Assembly: GCA_947476325.1 (NCBI GenBank)
Contig: CANJPZ010000017.1
Span: forward strand, 1-49,696
Length of the DNA: 49,696 bases
Origin: Caulobacteraceae bacterium
GTDB taxonomy: Bacteria > Pseudomonadota > Alphaproteobacteria > Caulobacterales > Caulobacteraceae
Direction: 5' to 3'
The notes below the pieces were generated by a model. The model did not search any database and was not told the DNA's origin. It was given only the letters and a program-made list of their open reading frames with translations. How positions within the stretch are numbered: position 1 is the stretch's first letter; every line of letters starts with the position of its first letter. The translations under genes were made by a program, and so were the position numbers. Shown here piece by piece: positions 26,433 through 34,454 of the stretch.

Positions 26433-26534
26433 ATGACCGTCCTGGTGATCATCGCTTCGATCGTCCTGGCCCCGTCGGTCGGCGTCTACCTGGCCCTGCG
26501 CGCGGTGGTGAACTGGGTGACGGCGAGCCGGTAG
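26433..26534 (+). CDS. Tiny single-helix membrane peptide (33 aa)
   Basis: Translation gives MTVLVIIASIVLAPSVGVYL and then ALRAVVNWVTASR. GGGAG lies about nine bases before the ATG. One hydrophobic helix and a basic end resemble the 28-residue peptide 90 bases upstream, so the two may be a pair of small membrane proteins between the helicase and the TetR module. Confidence 0.45.
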   Translation: MTVLVIIASIVLAPSVGVYLALRAVVNWVTASR

Positions 26535-26596
26535 GACGCAGCCCCTGTGCCTTGAGTCCCGCAAGGGTTTACCGGCCTGTCCGCGCCAGGTTGCCG

Positions 26597-26632
26597 AGGT
26601 CCGCTTCCGACCCATTGCGGGCCTTAGCTGAC
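26597..26632. repeat. Fragment of a dispersed alphaproteobacterial intergenic repeat
   Basis: GAGGTCCGCTTCCGACCCAT followed by TGCGGGCCTTAGCTG resembles the common GTCCGCTTTCGACCCATTGCGGACATT repeat of sphingomonad and caulobacter genomes. The identification is from memory of its wording. Confidence 0.4.
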
Positions 26633-26662
26633 CGCTTTGGAAGCCAGCTGCGCCGTGCCTGA

Positions 26663-27247
26663 TCAGCCGCCGAATGCCGACCTCTGCTGCTCCAGAACGC
26701 GTTCGGCTGCCGCGATCGGGGGCTCATCCAGCAGGATCATGCCGTTGCAGACCAAGCCAACAAAGCCATGGACAGCCGTCCAGGCCATGGCGATGCCCGC
26801 CGTGATGGTCATGCCGCCGGGGCGGGGTGTCGCGGCCACCGACTCGCCCAGCACGTTGCCGCAGTGGTTGCCGGCCTCGGCCATTTCGCCGTCCGGGACC
26901 TGCAGGTAGGTCGAGCTGAACAGCATGGTGTAGAGGGCTGGGTGGGCCAGACCGAAGCCGACATAGGCTAGACCGATCGCCTTGAGCCGGTCGAACGGGT
27001 CGTCCCCCGCCGCGTCCCTAGCCCGTATCATAGCCTCGGTGAGCTGGTTGAAGGCGTGGGCCAGGACGGCCGAGATCAGCGCCGCGCGGGTCGGGAAGTA
27101 ATGAGCCGGGGCAGCATGACTGACCCCGGCGAGCCGGGCGCAGGCGCGCAGGGACATCTTATCCTCGGGGAGAGTCTCGATCAGCCGCAGGGCCGCGTCC
27201 AGCAGCGCGCGCCGCACATCGGCCGGTCTATCTGCCTGCTTCGCCAC
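26663..27247 (-). CDS. TetR/AcrR family regulator
   Basis: About 194 residues. The N-terminal HTH reads MSLRACARLAGVSHAAPAHYFPTRAALISAVLAHAF, typical of TetR recognition helices (V-S-x-x-x-x-x-Y-F). The C-terminal ligand domain resembles the TetR_C WHG subgroup (FGLAHPALYTMLFS). The GTG at 27245-27247 is preferred because GGAG lies nine bases upstream; the TTG at 27262 abuts the operator and has no ribosome site. It is divergent from an ABA4-like gene, and two palindromes lie between them, so it most likely represses both itself and that operon. Confidence 0.87.
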   Translation of the reverse strand: MAKQADRPADVRRALLDAALRLIETLPEDKMSLRACARLAGVSHAAPAHYFPTRAALISAVLAHAFNQLTEAMIRARDAAGDDPFDRLKAIGLAYVGFGLAHPALYTMLFSSTYLQVPDGEMAEAGNHCGNVLGESVAATPRPGGMTITAGIAMAWTAVHGFVGLVCNGMILLDEPPIAAAERVLEQQRSAFGG

Positions 27248-27262
27248 GCCCGGACACTCCAA

Positions 27263-27277
27263 CTTGACACTGTCAAG
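27263..27277. promoter_or_regulatory. TetR operator 1
   Basis: A perfect 15-bp palindrome CTTGACACTGTCAAG (7-bp arms, one central base) lies between the divergent TetR gene and the ABA4-like operon. It contains TTGACA, a -35-like hexamer. Confidence 0.75.
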
Positions 27278-27293
27278 GCGTTACGATACTCAG

Positions 27294-27308
27294 CTTGACG
27301 CTGTCAAG
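27294..27308. promoter_or_regulatory. TetR operator 2
   Basis: CTTGACGCTGTCAAG, identical to operator 1 except one base, with 6-bp perfect arms. The centres of the two sites are 31 bp apart, about three helical turns, so two dimers would sit on the same DNA face. Confidence 0.75.
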
Positions 27309-27324
27309 CCAAAGGGAGCTGCGC

Positions 27325-27762
27325 ATGACGCCCGCTGAAATTTTCAATATCGCGAACCCGGTCGCGCTGGTCGCTTGGCTGGCCCTGATCATCGCCCGAT
27401 TCGTTCCGTCGCTGCGCCGCTGGGTCGATCCCGCTGCCGGCTATGTCGTCCCGGCCCTGTTCGCGGTCGTCTACATCTGGCTGCTAGGCCCCGGCGCGCT
27501 GGATGTGCTCAAGAACGGCAGCTTCAACTCGCTGGCCGGGGTGGGCGCGCTGTTTGCCCAGCCCCGCGCCCTGCTGGGCGGCTGGATCCACTACCTGGCC
27601 TTCGACCTCTTCGTCGGCGGCTGGATCGCCCGCGAGGGCTCGGCCTTGAAGGCCTCGGCCTTCATCCTGACCCCCATCCTGCTGCTGACCTTCCTGTTCG
27701 GCCCGGCCGGCTATCTGGTCTTCGTGCTGGTCCGTTTCGCCGTCCGGAGGAACGTCCAATGA
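27325..27762 (+). CDS. ABA4-like family membrane protein (DUF4281)
   Basis: A 145-residue protein with four hydrophobic segments. Family markers are FNIANPVALVAWLALI at the N-terminus, GGWIHYLAFDLFVGGWIARE in the middle and LTFLFGPAGYLVFVLVR at the end, matching the ABA4/DUF4281 family. The plant founding member acts in neoxanthin synthesis, but bacterial members have no proven role. It is the first gene after the TetR operators, and its stop overlaps the next start (ATGA). Confidence 0.85.
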   Translation: MTPAEIFNIANPVALVAWLALIIARFVPSLRRWVDPAAGYVVPALFAVVYIWLLGPGALDVLKNGSFNSLAGVGALFAQPRALLGGWIHYLAFDLFVGGWIAREGSALKASAFILTPILLLTFLFGPAGYLVFVLVRFAVRRNVQ

Positions 27763-28586
27763 CCAATTTCGACACGTCCTCATCCCGCCCGACGGCCTTC
27801 AGCCTGCGTGGCTGGAACCCGGCCCTGACCTGGGCGGGCCTGGCCTTCCTGGCCATGATGATCCCCACCGCCTGGCTGGCCCTAAACGACCCCCGCACGA
27901 TCATCGGGGTCAGCGTCTGGGACAAGCCGCTGAAGTTCGAGCTGTCGATCGCCGTCTACCTTCTGATGGCCGGCTGGGTCTTCACCCGCCTGCCGGCCGA
28001 CTGGGCCCGCACCGGCTGGGGCCGCTACACGGTCTGGGCTTCCATCGTCCCGGCCCTGTTCGAGATCGGCTACATCGTCGTCCGGGCCAGCCGGGCCGAG
28101 GCCTCGCACTTCAACCAGACCTCGGTCATGGCCACCGTGATGTATGCGATGATGGGGGTCGGGGCGCTGACGCTGAGCTCCACCGCCCTGGTGCAGGGGA
28201 TCGCCGTCCTGCGCAACCCCGACACGGTCGGCGACAGCCCGGTGTTCCGCGCCGCACTCGGCTGGGGCCTGGTCCTGACCTTCCTGCTGGGCGCGTCGAT
28301 GGGCGGCTATATGAGCGCCCAGACCGGCCATTGGGTGGGCGGCGCCCACAACGACGCGGCGGGTTTGCCGCTGCTGGGCTGGTCCACCACGGGCGGCGAC
28401 CTGCGACCGCCCCACTTCCTGGGCATTCACGCCAGCCAGATCATCCCGGTCGCCACGCTGGTCATCATCCGGCTGTTCGGCAAGCAGGCGGGTCTGATAA
28501 CCGGCCTCTTCGTCGCCGGATACATCACGCTGACCCTTGGGGTTTTTGTCCAGGCGCTAATGGGGCTGCCGCTGATCGCGCTGTAG
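27759..28586 (+). CDS. Multi-pass membrane protein of the TetR/ABA4 operon
   Basis: A 275-residue protein with about eight transmembrane segments (for example FLAMMIPTAWLAL, LSIAVYLLMAGWVF, ALGWGLVLTFLLGASMGGYM, IIPVATLVIIRLF). Histidines near membrane edges (GHWVGGAHNDAAG, PPHFLGIHASQ) could bind haem or metal. The start at 27759 has GGAGG upstream and overlaps the ABA4-like stop; a longer open frame through the previous gene is a shadow. I do not recognise a named family. Confidence 0.75.
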   Translation: MTNFDTSSSRPTAFSLRGWNPALTWAGLAFLAMMIPTAWLALNDPRTIIGVSVWDKPLKFELSIAVYLLMAGWVFTRLPADWARTGWGRYTVWASIVPALFEIGYIVVRASRAEASHFNQTSVMATVMYAMMGVGALTLSSTALVQGIAVLRNPDTVGDSPVFRAALGWGLVLTFLLGASMGGYMSAQTGHWVGGAHNDAAGLPLLGWSTTGGDLRPPHFLGIHASQIIPVATLVIIRLFGKQAGLITGLFVAGYITLTLGVFVQALMGLPLIAL

Positions 28587-28892
28587 TGTGCGAAGAGGGG
28601 TATGTTCGCCGCCCCATCACCGCCGGCCTGGCGCGTACATCTGTGGACGGCCCCTGATCTCCAAGAGGTAACTTGGGTCGAAACCGAACTCCATCGGTTG
28701 AACATCGGATGTCTGCAAACCACCCATAGCGAACCTTCGATAGGTCGGTTTTTGGCGCGAGGGCCAACACCAGCTTCTGGCGCACCGGCGACAATAGGAT
28801 CCCAACTCGCCCATGCCACGGATGATCATCGCCGTCGTTCCAACCAGCCTGATGACGAGGGCCGTGGGCCAGAAACCAATGATTTCAGGGTG
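28587..28892. other. Intergenic region with degenerate repeat-like sequence
   Basis: About 300 bases without a supportable gene. The stretch 28672-28760 (GGGTCGAAACCGAAC, CATCGGATGTCTGCAAACC, AGGTCGGTTTTTGGCG) looks like a worn member of the dispersed GTCGAAAGCGGACAT repeat family. Nothing else is recognised. Confidence 0.35.
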
Positions 28893-29306
28893 TCATTTTA
28901 CCGCTGCCCGTTGCGGCTGGTCGTGATGTAGAGGCGGCCAGGATCCGCTCCGCGGCAGGCGTTCGATCCGCAACCTTCGAGCGGTCCTTTCCTGACTGGT
29001 TTCGGGCGACTCAATGTTGCATCGCCTTAGAAACGACAGCCCGATCTCGTTACCGCGCCGCCAGACGATTTCCGCCTCGAAGGCCTCGCCAAGGCTGCAA
29101 AGCAGGAGCAGAAGCGGACTTCCGATCATCTCCGGCGCCTTGATGCGAATGCGCGCGCCGGTCTCGAAGTAATCACGCACAGTGCAGTCGACGGTTAGGT
29201 CGCAAGCCCCGTGAATTAAAATGCCGGTCAGTAGCGCTCGCCGTCGTGCATCTGCGCGCCGCTCGGCATTTGTATTTCGGGATTGGATGCGGACACGTTC
29301 ATTCAC
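28893..29306 (-). CDS. PilZ-domain protein with a degenerate c-di-GMP motif
   Basis: A 137-residue protein with PilZ features: an ERRADARRRALLTGI start (RxxxR motif), DCTVRDYFETGARIRI in place of the (D/N)xSxxG loop, and IVWRRGNEIGLSFL as the closing strands. The Ser of the second motif is Phe here, which may weaken c-di-GMP binding. The C-terminal 35 residues are Arg-rich and not conserved-looking. Codon use is less GC-rich than its neighbours. PilZ proteins of this size usually modulate motility, polysaccharide export or transcription. Confidence 0.75.
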   Translation of the reverse strand: MNERVRIQSRNTNAERRADARRRALLTGILIHGACDLTVDCTVRDYFETGARIRIKAPEMIGSPLLLLLCSLGEAFEAEIVWRRGNEIGLSFLRRCNIESPETSQERTARRLRIERLPRSGSWPPLHHDQPQRAAVK

Positions 29307-29483
29307 CCATGCAGATTACGTCTTAATTCTTACCGCAGCCTTGCTTTGCGCAGCCGATCCCAAGCGGAAGTGCAGCCTCTGGCTCACGAATGTCCGGAAC
29401 CTGGCGCGCAGCCGAACATCGATGGCTCGCTCTGAGGCTAAATCGAGATGGTCTGCCTGCGTGCGCGCCACCCCCCCCCGCAG
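29307..29483. other. Short intergenic region
   Basis: Lower-GC sequence with a run of nine C residues at 29471-29479. A stretch coding ADPKRKCSLW in one plus frame resembles translated dispersed repeats. No gene is supportable. Confidence 0.3.
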
Positions 29484-30698
29484 TCAGGCGAACATCTCGA
29501 AGCGGTCGAAATTGCCCTTCAGGATGGCCGGAGCGCCAGGCTGGCCCAACCAGCCTCCGATCAGGGTCGCGTAGACGCGGCGGAAATCGGTTGTGTATTT
29601 CAGGTTGTCGCCGGCATCGAGCGCGGTGAGGCTGGGGATCTGGCCGTAATGGCCGCCCTTTACGCGGCCCCCGACCACGAACATCGGGCCCGCCGCACCG
29701 TGGTCGGTGCCCTGACTGGTGTTTTCGGGCACCCGCCGGCCGAACTCGGAAAAGGCCACCAGGGTCACATCATTGGCGCGCCCGAGCCGCTGCATGTCCT
29801 GCATGAATCCGGCAACCGCGTCGGAGGTATAGGTAAGCAGGCGCTGGTGCTGATCGGTCTGCACCACGTGGGTGTCGAAGGCGTTGTTGGCGTAGGCGGT
29901 ATAGTAGAGGCGGGCCGGCATCTTGGCGGCGATCATCGCCGCCACCCGGCGCAGGCCAAGGTCATTGAATCCATAGTCGATGGGCGAGCGATAGCTGCTC
30001 CACGCCTCGCGGATCAGGGTCGAGGACTGGCTTGCGCTTTTGGCGAGGTCCAGCAGGTACTGCTGCGAGGGGTTGCCGACCGGCACGGCCTGGGGCGACG
30101 CTGTCAGGACCGCCTTTTCCTGGACGAATGCGTCGCGGGTGAAGCTGTCCGGATTACTGAACACGATGGGCGTGTGTTTTTCGGCGCGCACGGCCAGCGA
30201 CTGGATGGCGCTTATATTGACCAGATAGTTGGGCGGCGCGGACGGGGCCATGGCGTCGGCCAGACGCCCGACCCAGCCATAGGCCTCGCCGCTGTTGGGC
30301 GCGGCGGTCTGCCAATAGGCCATGGAGGTGAAGTGCGAGAACGACGGATTTTCGTAGCCGCAGCCGTGGACGATGGCCAGCTTGCCGTCCTTGAAGAGCC
30401 GCTCGAACCCGGTCATCCCGCCGTTGAAGCCGAAATGGTCGTCGATGACGCGGATGGCGGACTTGCGCTGGCCGATGGTCGGGCGAAGGCGGTAGTAGGC
30501 ATCGTCGGCGTAGGGCACGACGGTGTTCAGCCCGTCATTGCCGCCGGATAGCTCCAGCACCACCAGGATGCGGTTCGGATCGCCGCCGGTGAGCGTCTGG
30601 GCGTGAACGCCGCCGCCGATGGCGAGGACCGCGCCGGCCGCGCCGGCCTGGAGCAGGCTGCGGCGGGTTTGACCGATGAGGTGTTCGGGATCGGCCAT
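29484..30698 (-). CDS. DUF1501 family protein with Tat signal
   Basis: A 404-residue protein. The twin-arginine signal TRRSLLQAGAAGAVLAIGG predicts folded export. The DUF1501 core follows: ILVVLELSGGNDGLNTVVPYADDAYYRLRPTI, the GCGYENPSFSHFTSMAYWQTA segment, and VTLVAFSEFGRRVPENTSQGTDHGAAGPMFV near the C-terminus, which resembles the metal-binding region of alkaline phosphatase-like (sulfatase) folds. The ATG at 30698 is used; the upstream TTG is weak. It overlaps the end of the DUF1800 gene and forms a two-gene operon with it. Confidence 0.9.
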   Translation of the reverse strand: MADPEHLIGQTRRSLLQAGAAGAVLAIGGGVHAQTLTGGDPNRILVVLELSGGNDGLNTVVPYADDAYYRLRPTIGQRKSAIRVIDDHFGFNGGMTGFERLFKDGKLAIVHGCGYENPSFSHFTSMAYWQTAAPNSGEAYGWVGRLADAMAPSAPPNYLVNISAIQSLAVRAEKHTPIVFSNPDSFTRDAFVQEKAVLTASPQAVPVGNPSQQYLLDLAKSASQSSTLIREAWSSYRSPIDYGFNDLGLRRVAAMIAAKMPARLYYTAYANNAFDTHVVQTDQHQRLLTYTSDAVAGFMQDMQRLGRANDVTLVAFSEFGRRVPENTSQGTDHGAAGPMFVVGGRVKGGHYGQIPSLTALDAGDNLKYTTDFRRVYATLIGGWLGQPGAPAILKGNFDRFEMFA

Positions 30699-30703
30699 GA
30701 TCT

Positions 30704-32491
30704 TCAATCCAGCTGATATTCGGGCTGGCTCATCACCAGGTGCAGGGTCATGCGCAGGGGGTCTTCCATGTAGCTTTCCGCTGCCGTCAGATCCGATGTG
30801 CCAAGCTCGCTATCGAGAAAGGCGATCATCCTGGCCCTCGCGGCGGCGCCGGGCGCAACGCGCATGAACCGGGTGGTGAAGTGATCGACAGCCTCACTCG
30901 TTGTCTTCGCGCCCGCTGCCTGAACCATGGCGCACAGGTTGATCTGGGCGGTGTCCCTGGGGATCGCCTTGACTCGCTCGATGGCCATCTGCCAGCCGCG
31001 ATAGCTGCCGTAGCGGGTATTGAAATCCTCGTCGCGGTCGATGTTGGCGTTGGACTGGGCCATGACGCGATCGCCCGGCTGGGCTGTCGCCGTGGTTATG
31101 TCGGCGCCGTCGCGAATGCGGGCCGAGACCGGGCGGATATCGCCGCCGCCGTACCGGTCGCCGGGGATAAAGGCGATGTCGGGGAACAGCACGTCGCGGG
31201 CGAAGTTGCCGCGCTCAAGCAACAGCCCGGGTGTGATCCAGCTGCGCCCATCGGGCCAGCCGGCCACGGTGGGGGGCGCGAACAGGCGCTGGCCCAGCGC
31301 GCCTGTGGCATTGTTGAAGTCCGGCACGCCGGGAACCGCGGTCAGGCCCATCTTGCGGTAGGTGGAAACCGCCAGCTGGATCGGCCCTTGAATACGCGTG
31401 CCGACCGAGGCGGGGCTGTAGAAATCCTTCGAAAGGAAGATCGTCTCCAGCAGCGGTTTGATCTCGTAACGGCCCTGGCGGAACTTGTCGCCCAGCCTGG
31501 TTTGCAGACCGGGGTCCAGGTCCTGGTGTACGAACCATCGATAGAGCTTGCCCGACACGTACTTTGCCGTGGCCGGCTGTTGCATGATGATGTCGATCAC
31601 ATTGACGCCATCGAAATTGCCAGTCTGGCCCAGGAAAGTCTTGGGCCCCGCGTCGTGCTGTTCGGCGTTGACCACGAATTTCAGGTCGACAAAGTTCCAG
31701 CCCGTGAAGGCGCGGGCGCCTTCGCGCACATCCTTTTCGGAATAGTTGCCCACGCCCATGGTGAAAAGTTCCATGATCTCGCGGGCGAAGTTCTCGTTCG
31801 GCGCGCCCTTGACGTTCTTGCCGGCGTCCAGGAACGACAGCATGCCGGGGTCCTGGGCCACCGCTACGGTCAGGTCGCGGAAATTGCCCGTGCCCAGACG
31901 ATGATAGAGCCGCAGCTGGCCCAGAAGTTTGCGGTAGTCGCGCACCTTGTCTTCATTCGAGGCAAAGTGCCCGTGCCAGAACAGGGCCATTTTTTCCTGC
32001 AAGGGCGCGGGGCTGGTCAGCATGCGGTTGGCCCACCAGTAACTGACCCGGTTGGTCTCCAGCGCACTGGCGCGCAGCCAGTAGAAGAATTTATCGCAAA
32101 CCGGCTGCAGTCGCCTGTTGCCGGTGGGTTTGGCCTTGATCCCCAGGGCCATGCCCGTCCGTTTTGCCAGGTCCGTTGCTGCCGGCCGGCTTTCCGGGAA
32201 CGGCTCCAGACCCGGGTCGTGGATTTGAGATTCGTCAAAGGGCGCGAGCCGGGCGGTATCTGCCGGCTTGAACCACACCAGGCTCTTCACCGCCTGGACC
32301 GGGCCCATAGCCGTTAGCCGGGCCACATCGGCGGGCGTGCCGCCAAAGCCAGCGCGCGCCAGCAGGTGAGCCGCGAAGTCCGCGTTCCACTCACTGGCCG
32401 AGATGGGCGCAAGATCGCCCTGCCAGCCGGCAGGGGCCGAAAAGGCCGCTCCAGCCGTGCGATTTCCCGATCTGTTCACCGTTGTCCCCAT
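30704..32491 (-). CDS. DUF1800 family protein
   Basis: A 595-residue protein with DUF1800 landmarks: FAAHLLARAGFGGTPADVARL near the N-terminus, MALFWHGHFASNEDKVRDY in the middle, the NENFAREIMELFTMGVGNYSEKDVREGARAFTGW segment, then DIIMQQPATAKYVSGKLYRWFV and PPTVAGWPDGRSWI. No classical signal peptide is visible. DUF1800 and DUF1501 genes occur as neighbours in many bacteria, and their products are thought to act together at the envelope; the chemistry is unknown. It is divergent from the TyrA-like gene. Confidence 0.9.
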   Translation of the reverse strand: MGTTVNRSGNRTAGAAFSAPAGWQGDLAPISASEWNADFAAHLLARAGFGGTPADVARLTAMGPVQAVKSLVWFKPADTARLAPFDESQIHDPGLEPFPESRPAATDLAKRTGMALGIKAKPTGNRRLQPVCDKFFYWLRASALETNRVSYWWANRMLTSPAPLQEKMALFWHGHFASNEDKVRDYRKLLGQLRLYHRLGTGNFRDLTVAVAQDPGMLSFLDAGKNVKGAPNENFAREIMELFTMGVGNYSEKDVREGARAFTGWNFVDLKFVVNAEQHDAGPKTFLGQTGNFDGVNVIDIIMQQPATAKYVSGKLYRWFVHQDLDPGLQTRLGDKFRQGRYEIKPLLETIFLSKDFYSPASVGTRIQGPIQLAVSTYRKMGLTAVPGVPDFNNATGALGQRLFAPPTVAGWPDGRSWITPGLLLERGNFARDVLFPDIAFIPGDRYGGGDIRPVSARIRDGADITTATAQPGDRVMAQSNANIDRDEDFNTRYGSYRGWQMAIERVKAIPRDTAQINLCAMVQAAGAKTTSEAVDHFTTRFMRVAPGAAARARMIAFLDSELGTSDLTAAESYMEDPLRMTLHLVMSQPEYQLD

Positions 32492-32616
32492 GGGCAGGGC
32501 AGCCTAGACCCATGCTCCGAATTGTCTAGCAGCGGGCTCGATAGCGGGTCCAGCGCGCGAATGTCAGGAATCCGGGCCCGGTTGCGCCACCCGGCCCCCC
32601 GCGTTAGTCACGCGCC

Positions 32617-33369
32617 ATGAAACCGGGCGCAAAACAGACCCTTGGACTGATCGGCTTTGGCCAGTTCGGACGGCTCGCCGCCCGGCATCTGACCGGCTGC
32701 TTTGATCTGACCATCAGCGACGTCGAGGACCGCTCGGCCGAGGCCGCCCTGATGGGCGCAGCGTTCGGACGCCTTGATCAGGCGTCCGCCTGCGACATCG
32801 TCATCGTCGCCGTGCCCGTCGCGGCCATGAAACAGACGTTTGCCGACATCGCGCCCCATGTGCGGCCCGGCGCCCTAGTGATGGACGTGGCTTCGGTGAA
32901 AGTCTTGCCGGCCCTGTGGATGATCCAAACCCTGCCGGCGCACGCCGACATCGTCGCCACCCACCCCCTGTTCGGCCCCCAGAGCGCCCGTGACGGCCTT
33001 GAAGGCCTGCGGCTGGTTCTGTGCCCGGTGCGCGGCGAGCGGGCCCATGAGGTCAAGGCTATTGCCGAGGCGGCCGGCCTGATCGTCTCGATCACCACGC
33101 CCGAGGAACACGACCAGGAAATGGCCTATGTCCAGGCCCTGACCCACCTGATCGGCCGCTCGCTGGTCAATGTGAAAATCCCCGACGAGGACCTGAAGAC
33201 CCGGTCCTACCAGCACCTGCTGGACCTGTGCGGCCTGATCGGCGACGACAGCTTCGAGCTGTTCAGCGCCATCCAGACGCTCAATCCCTATGCGTCGGAC
33301 GTGGCGCGCGCCTTCGTGGCCGAGGCGACCAGCCTTCTGAACCAGGTGCACGGCCAGCCCAAAGGCTAG
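32617..33369 (+). CDS. Prephenate/arogenate dehydrogenase (TyrA family)
   Basis: A 250-residue protein with an N-terminal NAD(P)-binding LGLIGFGQFGRLAARHL, DIVIVAVPVAAM, the ALVMDVASVKVLPALWM segment and THPLFGPQSARDG, the TyrA active-site loop with its catalytic His. It would oxidise prephenate or arogenate in tyrosine synthesis. At 250 residues it is shorter than most TyrA proteins and lacks an ACT regulatory domain. It converges on a chorismate mutase-HisC operon, sharing a CTAG stop, so the locus covers adjacent steps of aromatic amino acid synthesis. Confidence 0.88.
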   Translation: MKPGAKQTLGLIGFGQFGRLAARHLTGCFDLTISDVEDRSAEAALMGAAFGRLDQASACDIVIVAVPVAAMKQTFADIAPHVRPGALVMDVASVKVLPALWMIQTLPAHADIVATHPLFGPQSARDGLEGLRLVLCPVRGERAHEVKAIAEAAGLIVSITTPEEHDQEMAYVQALTHLIGRSLVNVKIPDEDLKTRSYQHLLDLCGLIGDDSFELFSAIQTLNPYASDVARAFVAEATSLLNQVHGQPKG

Positions 33370-34454
33370 CCCAGGAACGCGCCCAGCGCGGCGACCAGGG
33401 CGCGGTTGCCGTCCTCCAGCCCGATCGTGATGCGCAGCGCATCCGGCAGGCCATAGTTGGCGACATAGCGGACCAGCAGGCCCTTTTTCGCCAGAAAGGC
33501 TTCGGCCTCCGCCGCCGTTTTGCCCGGTGTCTTCGGGAAATGGACCAGCACGAAATTGGCGCCGCCGCTGGTGACCTCCAGACCAAGCCCGCCGATCTGC
33601 TGGGTCAGCCACGAGCGCCATTGGCGTCCGTGCTCGATGGAGCGGCGCTGGAAGTCCTCGTCGCCCAGGGCCGCGACCGCGGCCTCGAGGGCCGGGATGT
33701 TGACGTTGAACGGCAGGCGGATGCGGTCCATGGCCGAGATCATGGCGGCCGGCCCATAGCCCCAGCCGACGCGCAAGGCCGCCAGGCCGTGCATTTTGGA
33801 AAAGGTCCGGGTGACGAACACATTGGACCTTGTTCGCGCCAGTTCGAACCCGTCCTCGAAGTCCGGATCGTCCGCGAATTCGCGATAGGCGCCGTCGAGC
33901 ACTAGCACGACGCTTTCCGGCAGGCTGTCGGCCAGCCGGCGCACCTCGCGGCCTTCCAGGATGGTGCCGGTCGGATTGCCCGGGTTGGCGATGAACACGA
34001 TCTTTGTCCGCTCATCGACCAGGGCCAGGATCTCGTCGACGTCGATCCGGTAGTTGGGCTCCCTGGCGAAGCGAACCTCGCCGCCGGCCGCATAGGCGCC
34101 GATGGCGAAGGCGGCGAAGCCGTATTCGCCCTGGATCATGTTGTCGCCGGGTGACAGGAAGGTCTGATTGAGGATCTGGAAGACCTCGTCCGAGCCGCAG
34201 CCGAAGATCAGCCGCTCGGGCTCGAGCCCGAACTTTTCGGCGACCGCCTGGCGCAGGATGGTGGCGCGGGGGTCGGGATAGGCCGCCAGACGATGGGCCG
34301 CAGCGGCGAAGGCCTCGACAGCCCTTGGACTGCACCCCAGCACGTTCTCGTTGGCCGACAGCTTGACGGGATTTTCGACGCCCTCGGCGCTGGCCTTGCC
34401 CGGCACATAGGGCTGGATGCCGAGGATGCCGTCCTTGGGGGTGGGGCCGGTCAT
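33366..34454 (-). CDS. hisC: HisC-type histidinol-phosphate/aromatic aminotransferase
   Basis: A 362-residue class I/II PLP aminotransferase. Landmarks are KLSANENVLGCSP (substrate loop), FGCGSDEVFQIL, FIANPGNPTGT, LDGAYREF and the PLP-Lys in TRTFSKMHGLAALRVGW. Given its translational overlap with chorismate mutase and convergence with the TyrA-like gene, it is more likely to transaminate phenylpyruvate or hydroxyphenylpyruvate (or prephenate) than to serve only histidine synthesis. Confidence 0.88.
   Translation of the reverse strand: MTGPTPKDGILGIQPYVPGKASAEGVENPVKLSANENVLGCSPRAVEAFAAAAHRLAAYPDPRATILRQAVAEKFGLEPERLIFGCGSDEVFQILNQTFLSPGDNMIQGEYGFAAFAIGAYAAGGEVRFAREPNYRIDVDEILALVDERTKIVFIANPGNPTGTILEGREVRRLADSLPESVVLVLDGAYREFADDPDFEDGFELARTRSNVFVTRTFSKMHGLAALRVGWGYGPAAMISAMDRIRLPFNVNIPALEAAVAALGDEDFQRRSIEHGRQWRSWLTQQIGGLGLEVTSGGANFVLVHFPKTPGKTAAEAEAFLAKKGLLVRYVANYGLPDALRITIGLEDGNRALVAALGAFLG

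Noticed and set aside
29471..29479. Run of nine C residues after the DUF1501 gene
   Set aside because: Considered as a phase-variable tract, but it lies outside coding sequence and no promoter element could be tied to it.
30740..32317. A 525-codon plus-strand open frame
   Set aside because: It is the antisense of the DUF1800 gene, which has clear family motifs.
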